DNA of 7,223 nucleotides, taken from Calditrichota bacterium (lineage in GTDB: Bacteria > Zhuqueibacterota > Zhuqueibacteria > Oleimicrobiales > Geothermoviventaceae). The first letter of the stretch is position 1. Each line of letters begins with the position of its first letter. Where the stretch lies: NCBI GenBank assembly GCA_013152765.1, contig JAADFT010000137.1:1-7223 (forward strand), in the 5' to 3' direction. Both the position numbers and the translations under genes were made by a program. This document shows, piece by piece, positions 1-6,675 of the stretch. The notes under the pieces were generated by a model. That model was not told the origin of the DNA and searched no databases. It saw nothing but the letters and a program-made list of their open reading frames with translations.

Positions 1-44
1 GTGTTGAAGCGGTTTTGGGCGTTTCTTGTGTGGGGTCCGCTGCA

Positions 45-73
45 TTGACAGTCCTGCCAGGCGGCGGATTAAA
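45..73 (+). promoter_or_regulatory. Candidate sigma-70 promoter for the secreted repeat protein
   Basis: A perfect TTGACA -35 box lies at 45-50. At 16-17 bp spacing the -10 position holds only GATTAA/ATTAAA (67-73), which matches TATAAT at three of six positions. The site sits 33 bases upstream of the start codon at 106, so the leader would be short. The perfect -35 makes it the best candidate in the leader; the poor -10 keeps confidence moderate. Confidence 0.45.
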
Positions 74-90
74 GGGGTACGAACTTTTCC

Positions 91-100
91 AAGGAGGTGA
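91..100 (+). promoter_or_regulatory. Extended Shine-Dalgarno that fixes the start of the large gene
   Basis: AAGGAGGTGA is complementary to the whole anti-Shine-Dalgarno of 16S rRNA. It lies 5 bases upstream of ATG 106, with 8 bases between GGAGG and the ATG. An in-frame GTG at 97 lies inside this site and is therefore not the start. A signal peptide beginning right after ATG 106 agrees. Confidence 0.85.
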
Positions 101-105
101 CGAGC

Positions 106-3100
106 ATGTTGAAGTTGCGAAGATGTCTGCTGGCTGGCACGGCTGGGCTCGCCGTTTTGGTGCTCGGTTTCTCTGCCTACGCCGTAACGACTCCCAAAGA
201 TCTGGCGAAAGATCTTTCGGAGAATGTGAAAGCGGCCAGAACTGAGCGCCAGTTGGTGCAGGTCGTGCAGCGGGTCAAAACCTACAAGCAGCAGGAAGAA
301 GGCCGAATCCAGGCGGCGCTCCAGGGCCTGCAAGCAAAGCAAAAACTGCTGCAAGTGGCGAGGGAAACGATTAGTCCGGATGTCCGGATGCGTGTTGGCG
401 TTCTGGCTGTTCGGGGAATGCTCGCAAAAGGCCAGAGCCCCGGCGACGAGATCCAGAAGTTGCGCAAGGCCTACGGCGTTGCGGATGCCACCGGCTGGGG
501 AAGGATTTCGGGTCAGGTCACAGTGGCAGGCGAAGCTCCAGAAGGTGACATCGAAGTCGTTGCCTTTGACACCTTGGGCTACGTGGCGGATGTTGCCCGT
601 ACGGGGCTGCGGGATTCTGGATACACGTTGAGGGTTCCTCCTGGCCGCTACTACCTGATGACTGTCAGCACAGGTTACGTGGATGAAATGTACAACGATG
701 TCCCCGCTCCATTTGGCTCGAAGGAAGGCTGGCGGTCGGCGACACTCGTGGCAGTTGACGCCGGGGCTCACGTTGAAGGCATCGATTTCGACCTGGATGT
801 TGGCGCCACGATCACCGGCAAAATCTACGACATGGACGGTTACCCGCTGGCCGGCGAAGCTGTGTCGTTTCAGGTGACCAGCGTTCAAAGCCCGATTCCA
901 CTCCTCGAGTACGAAACCTGGACCGACGACGCCACGGGCGAGTACACCATCCACGTTCCGGCGGCCGGTGAGTACAAGTTGGCGGCCAGTGTGGAAGGTT
1001 ACGCCAAGGTGTGGTACGACCAGAAGGGTACGTGGGAACAGGCTGACACGCTGCTGATTCCGTCGGCGGATGCCACGGTTAGCAACGTCGATTTCAGCCT
1101 GCCGTTTGAAGGCGAAGAAGGGATTGGCATTCCAGTTCCGAGCGAAGGCGGGGCAATTTCCGGCGTCGTGAAAGGGCCGGGTGGGTTGTTCCCGGTTGTT
1201 GCCGCGCTGACGGTCGCTTTTGACCTGTCTGACAGCTCCGTGGCGGGATTCGGCATGTCTTTGCTGGGAAACCCGTACGTCATCGGCGGTCTTGAAGACG
1301 GGCAGTACCTGGTTTACGCCGACGACATTCTTGGCGACATCCTGGGCGTCGGGAACTACGTTGGCGAGTTCTACGACGACGCTCAGACTCCGGATCAGGC
1401 CACTCCCGTGGAGGTAACGAACGGCGACACGACAGCGGGAATCGACTTCGAGCTGGATAAAGGCGGGAAAATCGAAGGAACGGTTACAGGTCCCTCCGGC
1501 CAGCCGCTGGACTCCGTGCTGGTTGTTGTCATCGACGCAAAAATCCTGGATGCTGCAAACGACCCGTTTTTGACTCACGTTCGGCTGGGTGTTGCCTTAA
1601 CGGATGACCAGGGCAAATTCTCGCTCTCCGGTTTGCGGACCGGTGACTACGTGCTCCGCACCGTGACGGTGATCAAGCACGCAGGCGAGGTGCTCGACGA
1701 GTACTGGGACGGGCACCACAGTATCTGGGATTTCCGCAAAGCGGATGTGGTGCACGTTCAGGCGCCCAGAAAGGTAACGGGAATCAACTTCACGCTGGAC
1801 GCTGGCGGAAGCATCGAAGGGCATGTGTACGCGAGCGATGGGACCACACCGATTCCCATGACCGTGGTTCTGGCTTTGAACGCCAGTTCCAGCCTTCCTG
1901 AGATTGCCTACGGTGAATCGCGAGGTGACGGATCCTACACGCTGGTACCTTTACCTCCGGGCGACTACAAGCTGCTTGCCATTTCGGGCGACGATGAGCA
2001 CCTCTCCGAATTCTACGATGGTGCTTACAGGATCGAAGACGCAAGCGTCGTGCACGTGGACGCTCCGAATGCCACCACAGGCATCGACTTTACCCTGAAC
2101 GAGGGCGCCGTAATCCGCGGGTTCGTGCACTTGCCGGACGGCATGCCTGTCGGAGCGGACACTACGTACCGCTTCCCCGTCGTCGCGTACGACGCGAACA
2201 CGGGTGTCATGGTTGACTACGCTTACGTGCAATTCCCGGGTGGCTTTCGGATCAACAAGCTCCTGCCCGGCCAATACAAGGTGGCTGCGTTGCCGATCCT
2301 CTACGGCTACGCAGTGACGTACGTGGGCGGCGGCGACACGTTCGACGACCCGAACAGCGAGACGGTGACGGTTGCCTCCGGTCAGGCGGTGGATGTGGAC
2401 GTTACTCTGGAGCAGGGCTCCGGCTCGATCGTGGGCACGGTAACCGAGGACGGCACGGGCGAGCCTCTGGACTTCGCAGTGGTCATGGCCTACGACGGTA
2501 CGGGACACGCGGCCGGGTTTGGTCTGGTGGGCGCGGATCCGGAGCGGATGGTGCCAAGCGACCAGCCCGGTGAGTACGCCATTCGCGGTCTGCGTCCGGG
2601 AAGCTACTACGTGCGCACCTTCGCGTTCACGCATGTCTTCCCACAGGTGTCTTCGATCGATCTCGACAACTTCGAATTCGATCTCGGCGAAGGTGGACTG
2701 CCGTTGCTACCGGGTTCCGGCGGTGATTTCAGCGGACTGTTCGACCTTTACCAGGACGAATGGTACAACGACGTCCCCGTCGAGAATTCCAAAATCACGC
2801 TCGACGCTGTGTACAGCATGGTGCTGGCTTTCCTGCGCCACGGCGTTGCCGAGGACTACGAGGACGATTTGATTCCGTTCTACGTGCCGTTGCCGTTCCA
2901 GGACACGCCTGTTCCGGGTGCAACCCCTGTGGTCGTTCAGGACGGCGCCGAGGCGACGGCCAACTTCGCGCTGGCGGGTGCAAGCGTTCAGCAAATCACG
3001 TCGGTTGAAGGCGAAAAAGCGCCTGTCCCCTCGGCGTACGAATTGTCGCAGGCGTACCCGAATCCCTTCAACCCCAGCACGAGGCTGCAACTGGCTTTGC

Positions 3101-3309
3101 CAAAGGCTGGGCGGGTCCGCGTGGTCGTGTACGACTTGCTTGGTCACCCGGTGCGGCAGCTTCTGGACGCGTCTCGACCGGCTGGTCTCTACACCCTGAC
3201 GTGGGATGCCAGGAACGACCGCGGTGAGGCGTTACCGAGTGGCGTGTACTTCGTGCGGGTCGAAGCTGGTTCGTTCAAAGCGACGCGCAAACTCTTGCTG
3301 TTGAAGTAG
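106..3309 (+). CDS. Secreted multi-repeat carboxypeptidase-regulatory-like protein with T9SS-type C-terminal tail
   Basis: A 1067-residue exported protein of unknown specific function. Residues 1-26 form a signal peptide: Lys/Arg start, hydrophobic core, and AYA cleavage motif at 24-26. Residues 27-130 are charged and helical, probably coiled coil. From residue 132 to about 958 there are seven carboxypeptidase-regulatory-like (beta-sandwich) repeats. A typical unit has a G-x-I-x-G-x-V strand, a G-x-Y-x-L turn, a [FWY]-Y-[DN] acidic-aromatic motif and a closing G-I-D-F-x-L. Residues from 984 (YPNPFNPST) to the end form a FlgD-like Ig fold / type A sorting domain ending in a basic LLLLK. In organisms with type IX secretion such tails direct export across the outer membrane and surface attachment; no secretion machinery is visible here. 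No catalytic motif was seen, so an adhesin or structural surface role is an inference. The start is chosen from the Shine-Dalgarno and signal peptide. The gene is monocistronic, with a terminator 31 bases past the stop. Confidence 0.9.
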   Translation: MLKLRRCLLAGTAGLAVLVLGFSAYAVTTPKDLAKDLSENVKAARTERQLVQVVQRVKTYKQQEEGRIQAALQGLQAKQKLLQVARETISPDVRMRVGVLAVRGMLAKGQSPGDEIQKLRKAYGVADATGWGRISGQVTVAGEAPEGDIEVVAFDTLGYVADVARTGLRDSGYTLRVPPGRYYLMTVSTGYVDEMYNDVPAPFGSKEGWRSATLVAVDAGAHVEGIDFDLDVGATITGKIYDMDGYPLAGEAVSFQVTSVQSPIPLLEYETWTDDATGEYTIHVPAAGEYKLAASVEGYAKVWYDQKGTWEQADTLLIPSADATVSNVDFSLPFEGEEGIGIPVPSEGGAISGVVKGPGGLFPVVAALTVAFDLSDSSVAGFGMSLLGNPYVIGGLEDGQYLVYADDILGDILGVGNYVGEFYDDAQTPDQATPVEVTNGDTTAGIDFELDKGGKIEGTVTGPSGQPLDSVLVVVIDAKILDAANDPFLTHVRLGVALTDDQGKFSLSGLRTGDYVLRTVTVIKHAGEVLDEYWDGHHSIWDFRKADVVHVQAPRKVTGINFTLDAGGSIEGHVYASDGTTPIPMTVVLALNASSSLPEIAYGESRGDGSYTLVPLPPGDYKLLAISGDDEHLSEFYDGAYRIEDASVVHVDAPNATTGIDFTLNEGAVIRGFVHLPDGMPVGADTTYRFPVVAYDANTGVMVDYAYVQFPGGFRINKLLPGQYKVAALPILYGYAVTYVGGGDTFDDPNSETVTVASGQAVDVDVTLEQGSGSIVGTVTEDGTGEPLDFAVVMAYDGTGHAAGFGLVGADPERMVPSDQPGEYAIRGLRPGSYYVRTFAFTHVFPQVSSIDLDNFEFDLGEGGLPLLPGSGGDFSGLFDLYQDEWYNDVPVENSKITLDAVYSMVLAFLRHGVAEDYEDDLIPFYVPLPFQDTPVPGATPVVVQDGAEATANFALAGASVQQITSVEGEKAPVPSAYELSQAYPNPFNPSTRLQLALPKAGRVRVVVYDLLGHPVRQLLDASRPAGLYTLTWDARNDRGEALPSGVYFVRVEAGSFKATRKLLLLK
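499..2979 (+). repeat. Seven tandem protein repeats encoded within the secreted protein
   Basis: Approximate unit limits in nucleotides are 499-801, 802-1098, 1150-1461, 1462-1803, 1804-2103, 2104-2415 and 2416-2979. The units share protein pattern but little DNA identity, so they diverged long ago. Unit 3 is preceded by a short Gly/Glu/Pro linker. Unit 6 lacks the usual aromatic-Tyr-Asp motif. Unit 7 is almost twice the normal length because of an insertion around 2670-2890. Boundaries were placed by eye from the recurring GIDF and GxIxGxV motifs and may be off by several residues. Confidence 0.8.
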
Positions 3310-3340
3310 ACGAATCGGGGTGGTGGGGCGGCGGGGTTTG

Positions 3341-3374
3341 GCCCCGGTCCTGAAACACGGGCCGGGGCTTTTTT
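3341..3374 (+). terminator. Rho-independent terminator of the secreted-protein gene
   Basis: GCCCCGGTCC (3341-3350) pairs with GGGCCGGGGC (3359-3368). This gives a 10-bp stem with one G-U wobble and an 8-base loop, followed at once by six T residues (3369-3374). It begins 31 bases after the stop codon and should end transcription efficiently. Confidence 0.93.
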
Positions 3375-3378
3375 GTGA

Positions 3379-3468
3379 GTGCGCCCAGCATTGGGTGCAC
3401 TTTTGCAGGTGGAAGTCCCGCCACGAGCTGGTCACGGCAAGCTCGGAGGGACGACCAGAAGGTCGTCC
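3379..3468 (+). ncRNA. Truncated group II intron 5' end (class C-like domain I fragment)
   Basis: The segment opens with GTGCGCCCAGCA, which fits the GUGYG 5' splice-site consensus, and continues as a run of hairpins. The first is GCGCCCA/TGGGTGC around loop GCAT (3381-3398). Next is a GGTGGAAGTCCC element (3408-3419), matching the conserved GGUGARAGUCC element of intron domain I. Then come CGAGCT/AGCTCG (3424-3429, 3440-3445) and a perfect 8-bp hairpin with loop AGAA (3449-3468). From memory the opening resembles bacterial group IIC introns such as that of Oceanobacillus iheyensis, and such introns favour sites just behind terminators, which is the case here. No reverse transcriptase and no domain V were found, and the coding operon starts 120 bases on, so it is a dead fragment. 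Its 3' limit is unclear. No alignment could be run. Confidence 0.68.
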
Positions 3469-3488
3469 GCTCGCGGTTCATGTTCACG

Positions 3489-3517
3489 TTGATTTTGTGC
3501 CGGGGCGTGTGTAATTT
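3489..3517 (+). promoter_or_regulatory. Candidate sigma-70 promoter of the pilZ-yigZ-CNNM-rlmH operon
   Basis: TTGATT (3489-3494) and TAATTT (3512-3517) are separated by exactly 17 bases. This would start transcription near 3524 and give a leader of about 65 bases. It is the only well-spaced pair seen between the terminator and the first gene of the operon. It lies just behind the intron remnant. Confidence 0.5.
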
Positions 3518-3536
3518 CTGGCATGAGAAAAGGTCA

Positions 3537-3559
3537 CCTGCCTTCGCAAAAGAGGCAGG
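3537..3559 (+). other. Stem-loop in the operon's 5' leader
   Basis: CCTGCCT (3537-3543) pairs perfectly with AGGCAGG (3553-3559); a T-G wobble can extend the stem inward, leaving a 7-base loop. It would lie in the leader RNA, about 30 bases before the pilZ start codon. No T-run follows, so it is not an intrinsic terminator. A role in mRNA stability or translation is only a possibility. Confidence 0.4.
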
Positions 3560-3589
3560 CAGTGGCAGTGCGACAAAGAAGAGTTTGGG

Positions 3590-4252
3590 ATGCCAGCAGG
3601 AGCAGCGCTGAAGAAGGGGCAAAACGTCATTCTGCAGAGGGACGCGGAAGTCATCGATTTTCGCGCCGAAACCGTGGTTGTGGATGTCGACGATCGCCAG
3701 ATCGCTGTCGCTTGCCGTACGCTCGCTGGGGACGAGCTGGCGCTGGCCAGCGGCGACTGGGTCTACGTGATTTTCATTCGGCCCGACGCTCTCTACAACT
3801 TCCGCACGCGCGTGGCCGCGGTCGACACGGGAAACAAGGTTGCTTACCTGGAGCGTCGGGACGCTGAGGTGCAGCGGATTCAGCGACGCCAGTACTTCCG
3901 CGTCTACGTGCGCGTCCGGGTGGTCGCCAGACTGATCGACGACGGTCGCGTGCGGCGAGCGGTTTCGTTAGAGTACCCTGCCCAGGCTGAGAACCTGAGC
4001 GGCGGAGGGCTGCTTCTGAAAGTGGCTGGTCGGTACCGGCTCGGCGATTTGCTGGCCATCCAGATCTTTCTGCCGGACGGCAAACCGCCCATTGAGGCCG
4101 TGGGTAAGGTTGTTCGTGTGCAGAGTGAACCCGAGGACGAGAAGCTCCCAGCTCATTACGGCGTAGAGTTTGTTGAAATTGACGAACGCGACCGCAGCCG
4201 GATCATTGCGTTTCTGAACAAGATCCAGGCGAGCAAGTTTGCGGGGGTGTGA
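3590..4252 (+). CDS. YcgR-like PilZ-domain protein (c-di-GMP receptor)
   Basis: A 220-residue soluble protein. Residues from about 5 to 95 match the N-terminal beta-barrel domain of YcgR-type flagellar brake proteins; residues about 97-215 are a PilZ domain. Both c-di-GMP contact motifs are intact: RxxxR as R100-QYF-R104 and [DN]xSxxG as N135-L-S137-G-G-G140. Proteins of this build bind cyclic di-GMP and then act on flagellar motors, secretion or exopolysaccharide machinery; the partner here is unknown because no motility gene is in view. ATG 3590 is the only usual start after the in-frame stop at 3524. A weak AAGAAGAG lies 6 bases upstream of it. It is the first gene of a four-gene operon, and its stop is followed after one base by the next start. 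Confidence 0.88.
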   Translation: MPAGAALKKGQNVILQRDAEVIDFRAETVVVDVDDRQIAVACRTLAGDELALASGDWVYVIFIRPDALYNFRTRVAAVDTGNKVAYLERRDAEVQRIQRRQYFRVYVRVRVVARLIDDGRVRRAVSLEYPAQAENLSGGGLLLKVAGRYRLGDLLAIQIFLPDGKPPIEAVGKVVRVQSEPEDEKLPAHYGVEFVEIDERDRSRIIAFLNKIQASKFAGV

Positions 4253-4253
4253 G

Positions 4254-4868
4254 GTGTTCCTGCCCGAGGACGCCTACCGCACGGTTTCGAAGGTTGGGAA
4301 GGCCGAGATCGAAATCAAGGGGTCTCGATTCATCGCGCATGCCCTTCCCGCGTCCACCGTGGAGGAGGCCGAGGAGAAAATCGAAGCCCTCCGGCAGCAC
4401 TACCACGACGCTACCCACAACTGCTACGCCTACCGAATTGGCACGGGACCGGATCTTGTGTACCGGTTCGACGACGCCGGTGAACCAGGTGGGACGGCAG
4501 GGCGACCGATTTTGCAGGCCATCGAGGGGAAGGGGCTTACGGATGTCGCCGTGGTGGTCACGCGGTATTTTGGCGGGACCAAGCTGGGTGCTGGAGGGCT
4601 GGTGCGGGCGTACTCCACGGCTGCCGCTGCTGCTCTGGAAGCTGCGGAGCCCGTGGTGCGCTACTTCGAAGACACTTTCCGCGTGAGCTTTCCTTACCCG
4701 TTCTACAATTCGGTTCAGCAAACCCTGGATCAGTTTGGAGCGCGGGTCGTGCGCTCCGCCTTCGCAGAAAAGGTCACACTGGTTGTGGCTGTGCGGTCGT
4801 CGAATTTGGAAGATCTGCTCCGGGCTCTGCGCGACGCTACAGCCGGAAAACTCGAGAGGATCGGATGA
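4254..4868 (+). CDS. yigZ: YigZ/IMPACT family protein
   Basis: A 204-residue member of the IMPACT/YigZ family (UPF0029 domain followed by DUF1949). Residues 24-130 carry the family signatures: GSRFIA at 23-28, HNCYAY at 55-60, DDAGEPGGTAGRP at 73-85, and VVTRYFGGTKLGAGGLVRAY at 101-120. The C-terminal region, about 143-200, fits the small alpha/beta second domain. Eukaryotic IMPACT modulates GCN2 through ribosome-linked regulation; the bacterial role is poorly defined, so none is asserted. GTG 4254 is preferred: a GGGGG run sits 6 bases upstream and the protein length is normal. An in-frame TTG at 4239 would add five residues and overlap pilZ. The stop overlaps the next start as ATGA, which implies translational coupling. 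Confidence 0.92.
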   Translation: MFLPEDAYRTVSKVGKAEIEIKGSRFIAHALPASTVEEAEEKIEALRQHYHDATHNCYAYRIGTGPDLVYRFDDAGEPGGTAGRPILQAIEGKGLTDVAVVVTRYFGGTKLGAGGLVRAYSTAAAAALEAAEPVVRYFEDTFRVSFPYPFYNSVQQTLDQFGARVVRSAFAEKVTLVVAVRSSNLEDLLRALRDATAGKLERIG

Positions 4869-6151
4869 TCGACCTCCTGGGCATTTTTGTTGCGCTTGTG
4901 CTCTCTGCGTTTTACTCGGGCAGCGAGACGGCGCTGGTTTCGGCAAACCGACTGAAATTCGAGGCTCTGCGCCGTCTGGGATCGCGCACGGGCAAGCGAG
5001 TGGTGAAGCTGCTGGAGGAGCCGGACCGCTTTCTGACGATTTGCGTTGTCGGCACCAACATTGCCGTGGTTGCCTGGTCGTCGCTCGTGGCGATCAAGCT
5101 GGAGCCGGTGATGTCCAGCTCTGCCATTGTGCTGGTTTCCACCGCCGTGATGCTGGTTTTTGGGGAAATTCTGCCCAAAACCCTGGGGCGATCCCTGGCG
5201 GACCGCGCGGCTGGCTGGATTGCAGCAGGTGTTGCTGTCTCCGAGGTGCTGCTGTTCCCGATGGTCTGGTTCGTGAGGGTTGTCGGCCGCGGGCTGGCCA
5301 AGTTGTTCGGCGCGAAGCGCAGCGGCGCAGGCATGCGTTTCCTGCTTTCACGTCGCGATCTGGAGTACTTGCTGGCCTCCAGTGAGGGGACCGCGCCGGT
5401 GGAGGAAGAAGAACGCGCGTTCATCACCCGGGTGTTCAGGCTCGGGCATCAGCGTGTCCGTGACATCATGATCCCGCGCACGGAAATCGAAGCGGTGAGA
5501 ATTGACGAGCCACTGGCCAGGGTGATCCAGAAATTCAAATCGACGGGTTACTCGCGCCTGCTGGTGTACGGGAAGGATCTGGACGACGTGCGTGGTTTTG
5601 TGCACGTGCTTGACCTGCTGAAGAAGCCGGAGCGCTGGCAGGACGTGATTCGGCCCGTACTTGCTGTGCCCGAGAGTCTGTCGAGTGTGGAGCTGTTGCG
5701 CAGGATGCAGCGGGAAAAGAAGAGCATTGCAGTGGTTGTGGACGAGTACGGGGGCACCGAGGGCCTGGTGACACTCGAGGACCTGGTGGAACAGCTCTTC
5801 GGCGAAATCCAGGATGAGTTCGACGAAGAAGACCGGCTTGTGCGGCGGCTTGGCCCGAGATCGTTCGTGGTTTCGGGTCGGGCCGAGGTAGCCATGCTGA
5901 ACGAAACGTTCGGTTTGAATCTGCCCGAAGGAGACTACGTCACGATTGGCGGACTGCTCACCGAGAAAGTGGGGCGGATCCCGTCTCCAGGTGAAGAGCT
6001 GGTCGTGGGCGACTGGCGGATTCGGGTACTTTCGTCGAGCCCGAAACGTGTGGAGTGGGTACGCCTTGATCCAGTGCGGCAGGAGAGACAGGCGCACCGG
6101 GACCAGAGGAAATCGAGCCCTGCGCAAAAGGGGGCGGGGAACTCGCCGTGA
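4865..6151 (+). CDS. CNNM/CBS-domain HlyC/CorC family membrane protein
   Basis: A 428-residue inner-membrane protein of full family length. An N-terminal CNNM (DUF21) region has hydrophobic segments at about 3-16, 57-78, 86-104 and 115-140, with family motifs SGSETAL (18-24) and FGEILPKTLG (99-108). A CBS pair follows at about 195-315, including VRDIMIPRTEI (198-208) and the very typical VVDEYGGTEGLVTLEDL (291-307). A CorC/HlyC FAD-like C-terminal domain spans about 330-402, with DYVTIGGLL (357-365). Relatives are implicated in Mg2+ or Co2+ transport or resistance; the name hemolysin is historical. The last 25 residues are basic and probably disordered. The substrate cannot be told from sequence alone. 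The ATG overlaps the yigZ stop, GAGG sits five bases upstream, and the TGA overlaps the rlmH GTG. Confidence 0.93.
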   Translation: MIDLLGIFVALVLSAFYSGSETALVSANRLKFEALRRLGSRTGKRVVKLLEEPDRFLTICVVGTNIAVVAWSSLVAIKLEPVMSSSAIVLVSTAVMLVFGEILPKTLGRSLADRAAGWIAAGVAVSEVLLFPMVWFVRVVGRGLAKLFGAKRSGAGMRFLLSRRDLEYLLASSEGTAPVEEEERAFITRVFRLGHQRVRDIMIPRTEIEAVRIDEPLARVIQKFKSTGYSRLLVYGKDLDDVRGFVHVLDLLKKPERWQDVIRPVLAVPESLSSVELLRRMQREKKSIAVVVDEYGGTEGLVTLEDLVEQLFGEIQDEFDEEDRLVRRLGPRSFVVSGRAEVAMLNETFGLNLPEGDYVTIGGLLTEKVGRIPSPGEELVVGDWRIRVLSSSPKRVEWVRLDPVRQERQAHRDQRKSSPAQKGAGNSP

Positions 6152-6609
6152 AACTCGTTCTGCTCAGCGTCGGCAAAGTGAAAGACGAGCGGATGGCGGG
6201 TTTGATTCGGGATTACCTGCGGCGGTTGCAGGGCGCGGCCCAGGTGAAGTGGGAGGTTGTGAAAGCCGCCGGGTCTGGGCTTTCCGCGCAGGAGGCGGTT
6301 CGCGTAGAAGGACAGAAGCTTCTCGAGCGCCTGAACCAGGATGACGTTGTTGTTCTGTTGGATGAAAGGGGGGTGCAGTGGACCAGCCCAAAACTGGCGC
6401 AGTGGCTTGAAAAGCAGCGCTCGGCTGCAAAGCGGATTGTCTTTGTGGTGGGGGGGCCGTGGGGCACTTCGGTCGAGCTGCAGCGCCGGGCGGATGTAGT
6501 CCTTTCCCTTTCGCCCTTCACGCTGCAACACGACCTGGCGCTACTGGTGCTTGCAGAACAACTTTACCGAGCGTTCTCCATCCTCTCCGGGCATCCGTAC
6601 CACAAGTGA
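6148..6609 (+). CDS. rlmH: 23S rRNA (pseudouridine1915-N3)-methyltransferase RlmH
   Basis: A 153-residue SPOUT-class methyltransferase that uses S-adenosylmethionine to methylate N3 of pseudouridine 1915 in helix 69 of 23S rRNA on assembled ribosomes. Family landmarks are the MKLVLLSVGK start, LDERG (71-75), the SAM-knot glycine motif GGPWG (102-106), the LSLSPFTLQHD segment (119-129), EQLYRAF (137-143) and the invariant C-terminal YHK (151-153). Length is normal. Position 132, usually Arg in the H-x-x-x-R-V-x-L-x-E-Q stretch of relatives I recall, is Leu here. GTG 6148 overlaps the preceding stop as GTGA and has GGGGA seven bases upstream; the conserved N-terminus confirms the start. It is the last gene of the operon. 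Confidence 0.96.
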   Translation: MKLVLLSVGKVKDERMAGLIRDYLRRLQGAAQVKWEVVKAAGSGLSAQEAVRVEGQKLLERLNQDDVVVLLDERGVQWTSPKLAQWLEKQRSAAKRIVFVVGGPWGTSVELQRRADVVLSLSPFTLQHDLALLVLAEQLYRAFSILSGHPYHK

Positions 6610-6610
6610 C

Positions 6611-6646
6611 CGGAGGCCCGCAGCGATTCAGAAACGCTCAGCTCCG
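6611..6646. other. Imperfect stem-loop between convergent rlmH and khpA
   Basis: CGGAG (6611-6615) pairs with CTCCG (6642-6646), and inside it AGCG (6622-6625) pairs with CGCT (6635-6638). The two helices are separated by an unequal internal loop. No T-run follows on either strand, so it is not a classical terminator. It may still help separate the two convergent transcripts. Confidence 0.3.
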
Positions 6647-6675
6647 AGGTAACCCGCCTGTCTCCCGTGGAATTC

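Noticed and set aside
1..48. Frame 1 open from the window edge to a TGA at 46-48, possibly the tail of an upstream gene
   Set aside because: Fifteen codons without a recognisable motif, and the stop falls within the TTGACA box, so it is not enough to call a gene.
1951..2634. 227-codon open frame on the minus strand inside the secreted-protein gene
   Set aside because: It is antisense to clear repeat-coding sequence, has no family likeness, and arises from the codon bias of a GC-rich gene.
3446..3479. Possible group II intron domain V ending in GGTTC
   Set aside because: The hairpin lacks the AGC triad, the two-base bulge and the 34-base geometry of domain V.
4203..4946. 247-codon open frame on the minus strand across yigZ
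   Set aside because: It overlaps three real genes on the opposite strand, is low-complexity Ser/Pro/Arg-rich, and has no recognisable domain.
5348..6127. 259-codon open frame on the minus strand inside the CNNM gene
   Set aside because: It is a shadow of a confidently assigned gene, with no Shine-Dalgarno of note and no known motif.
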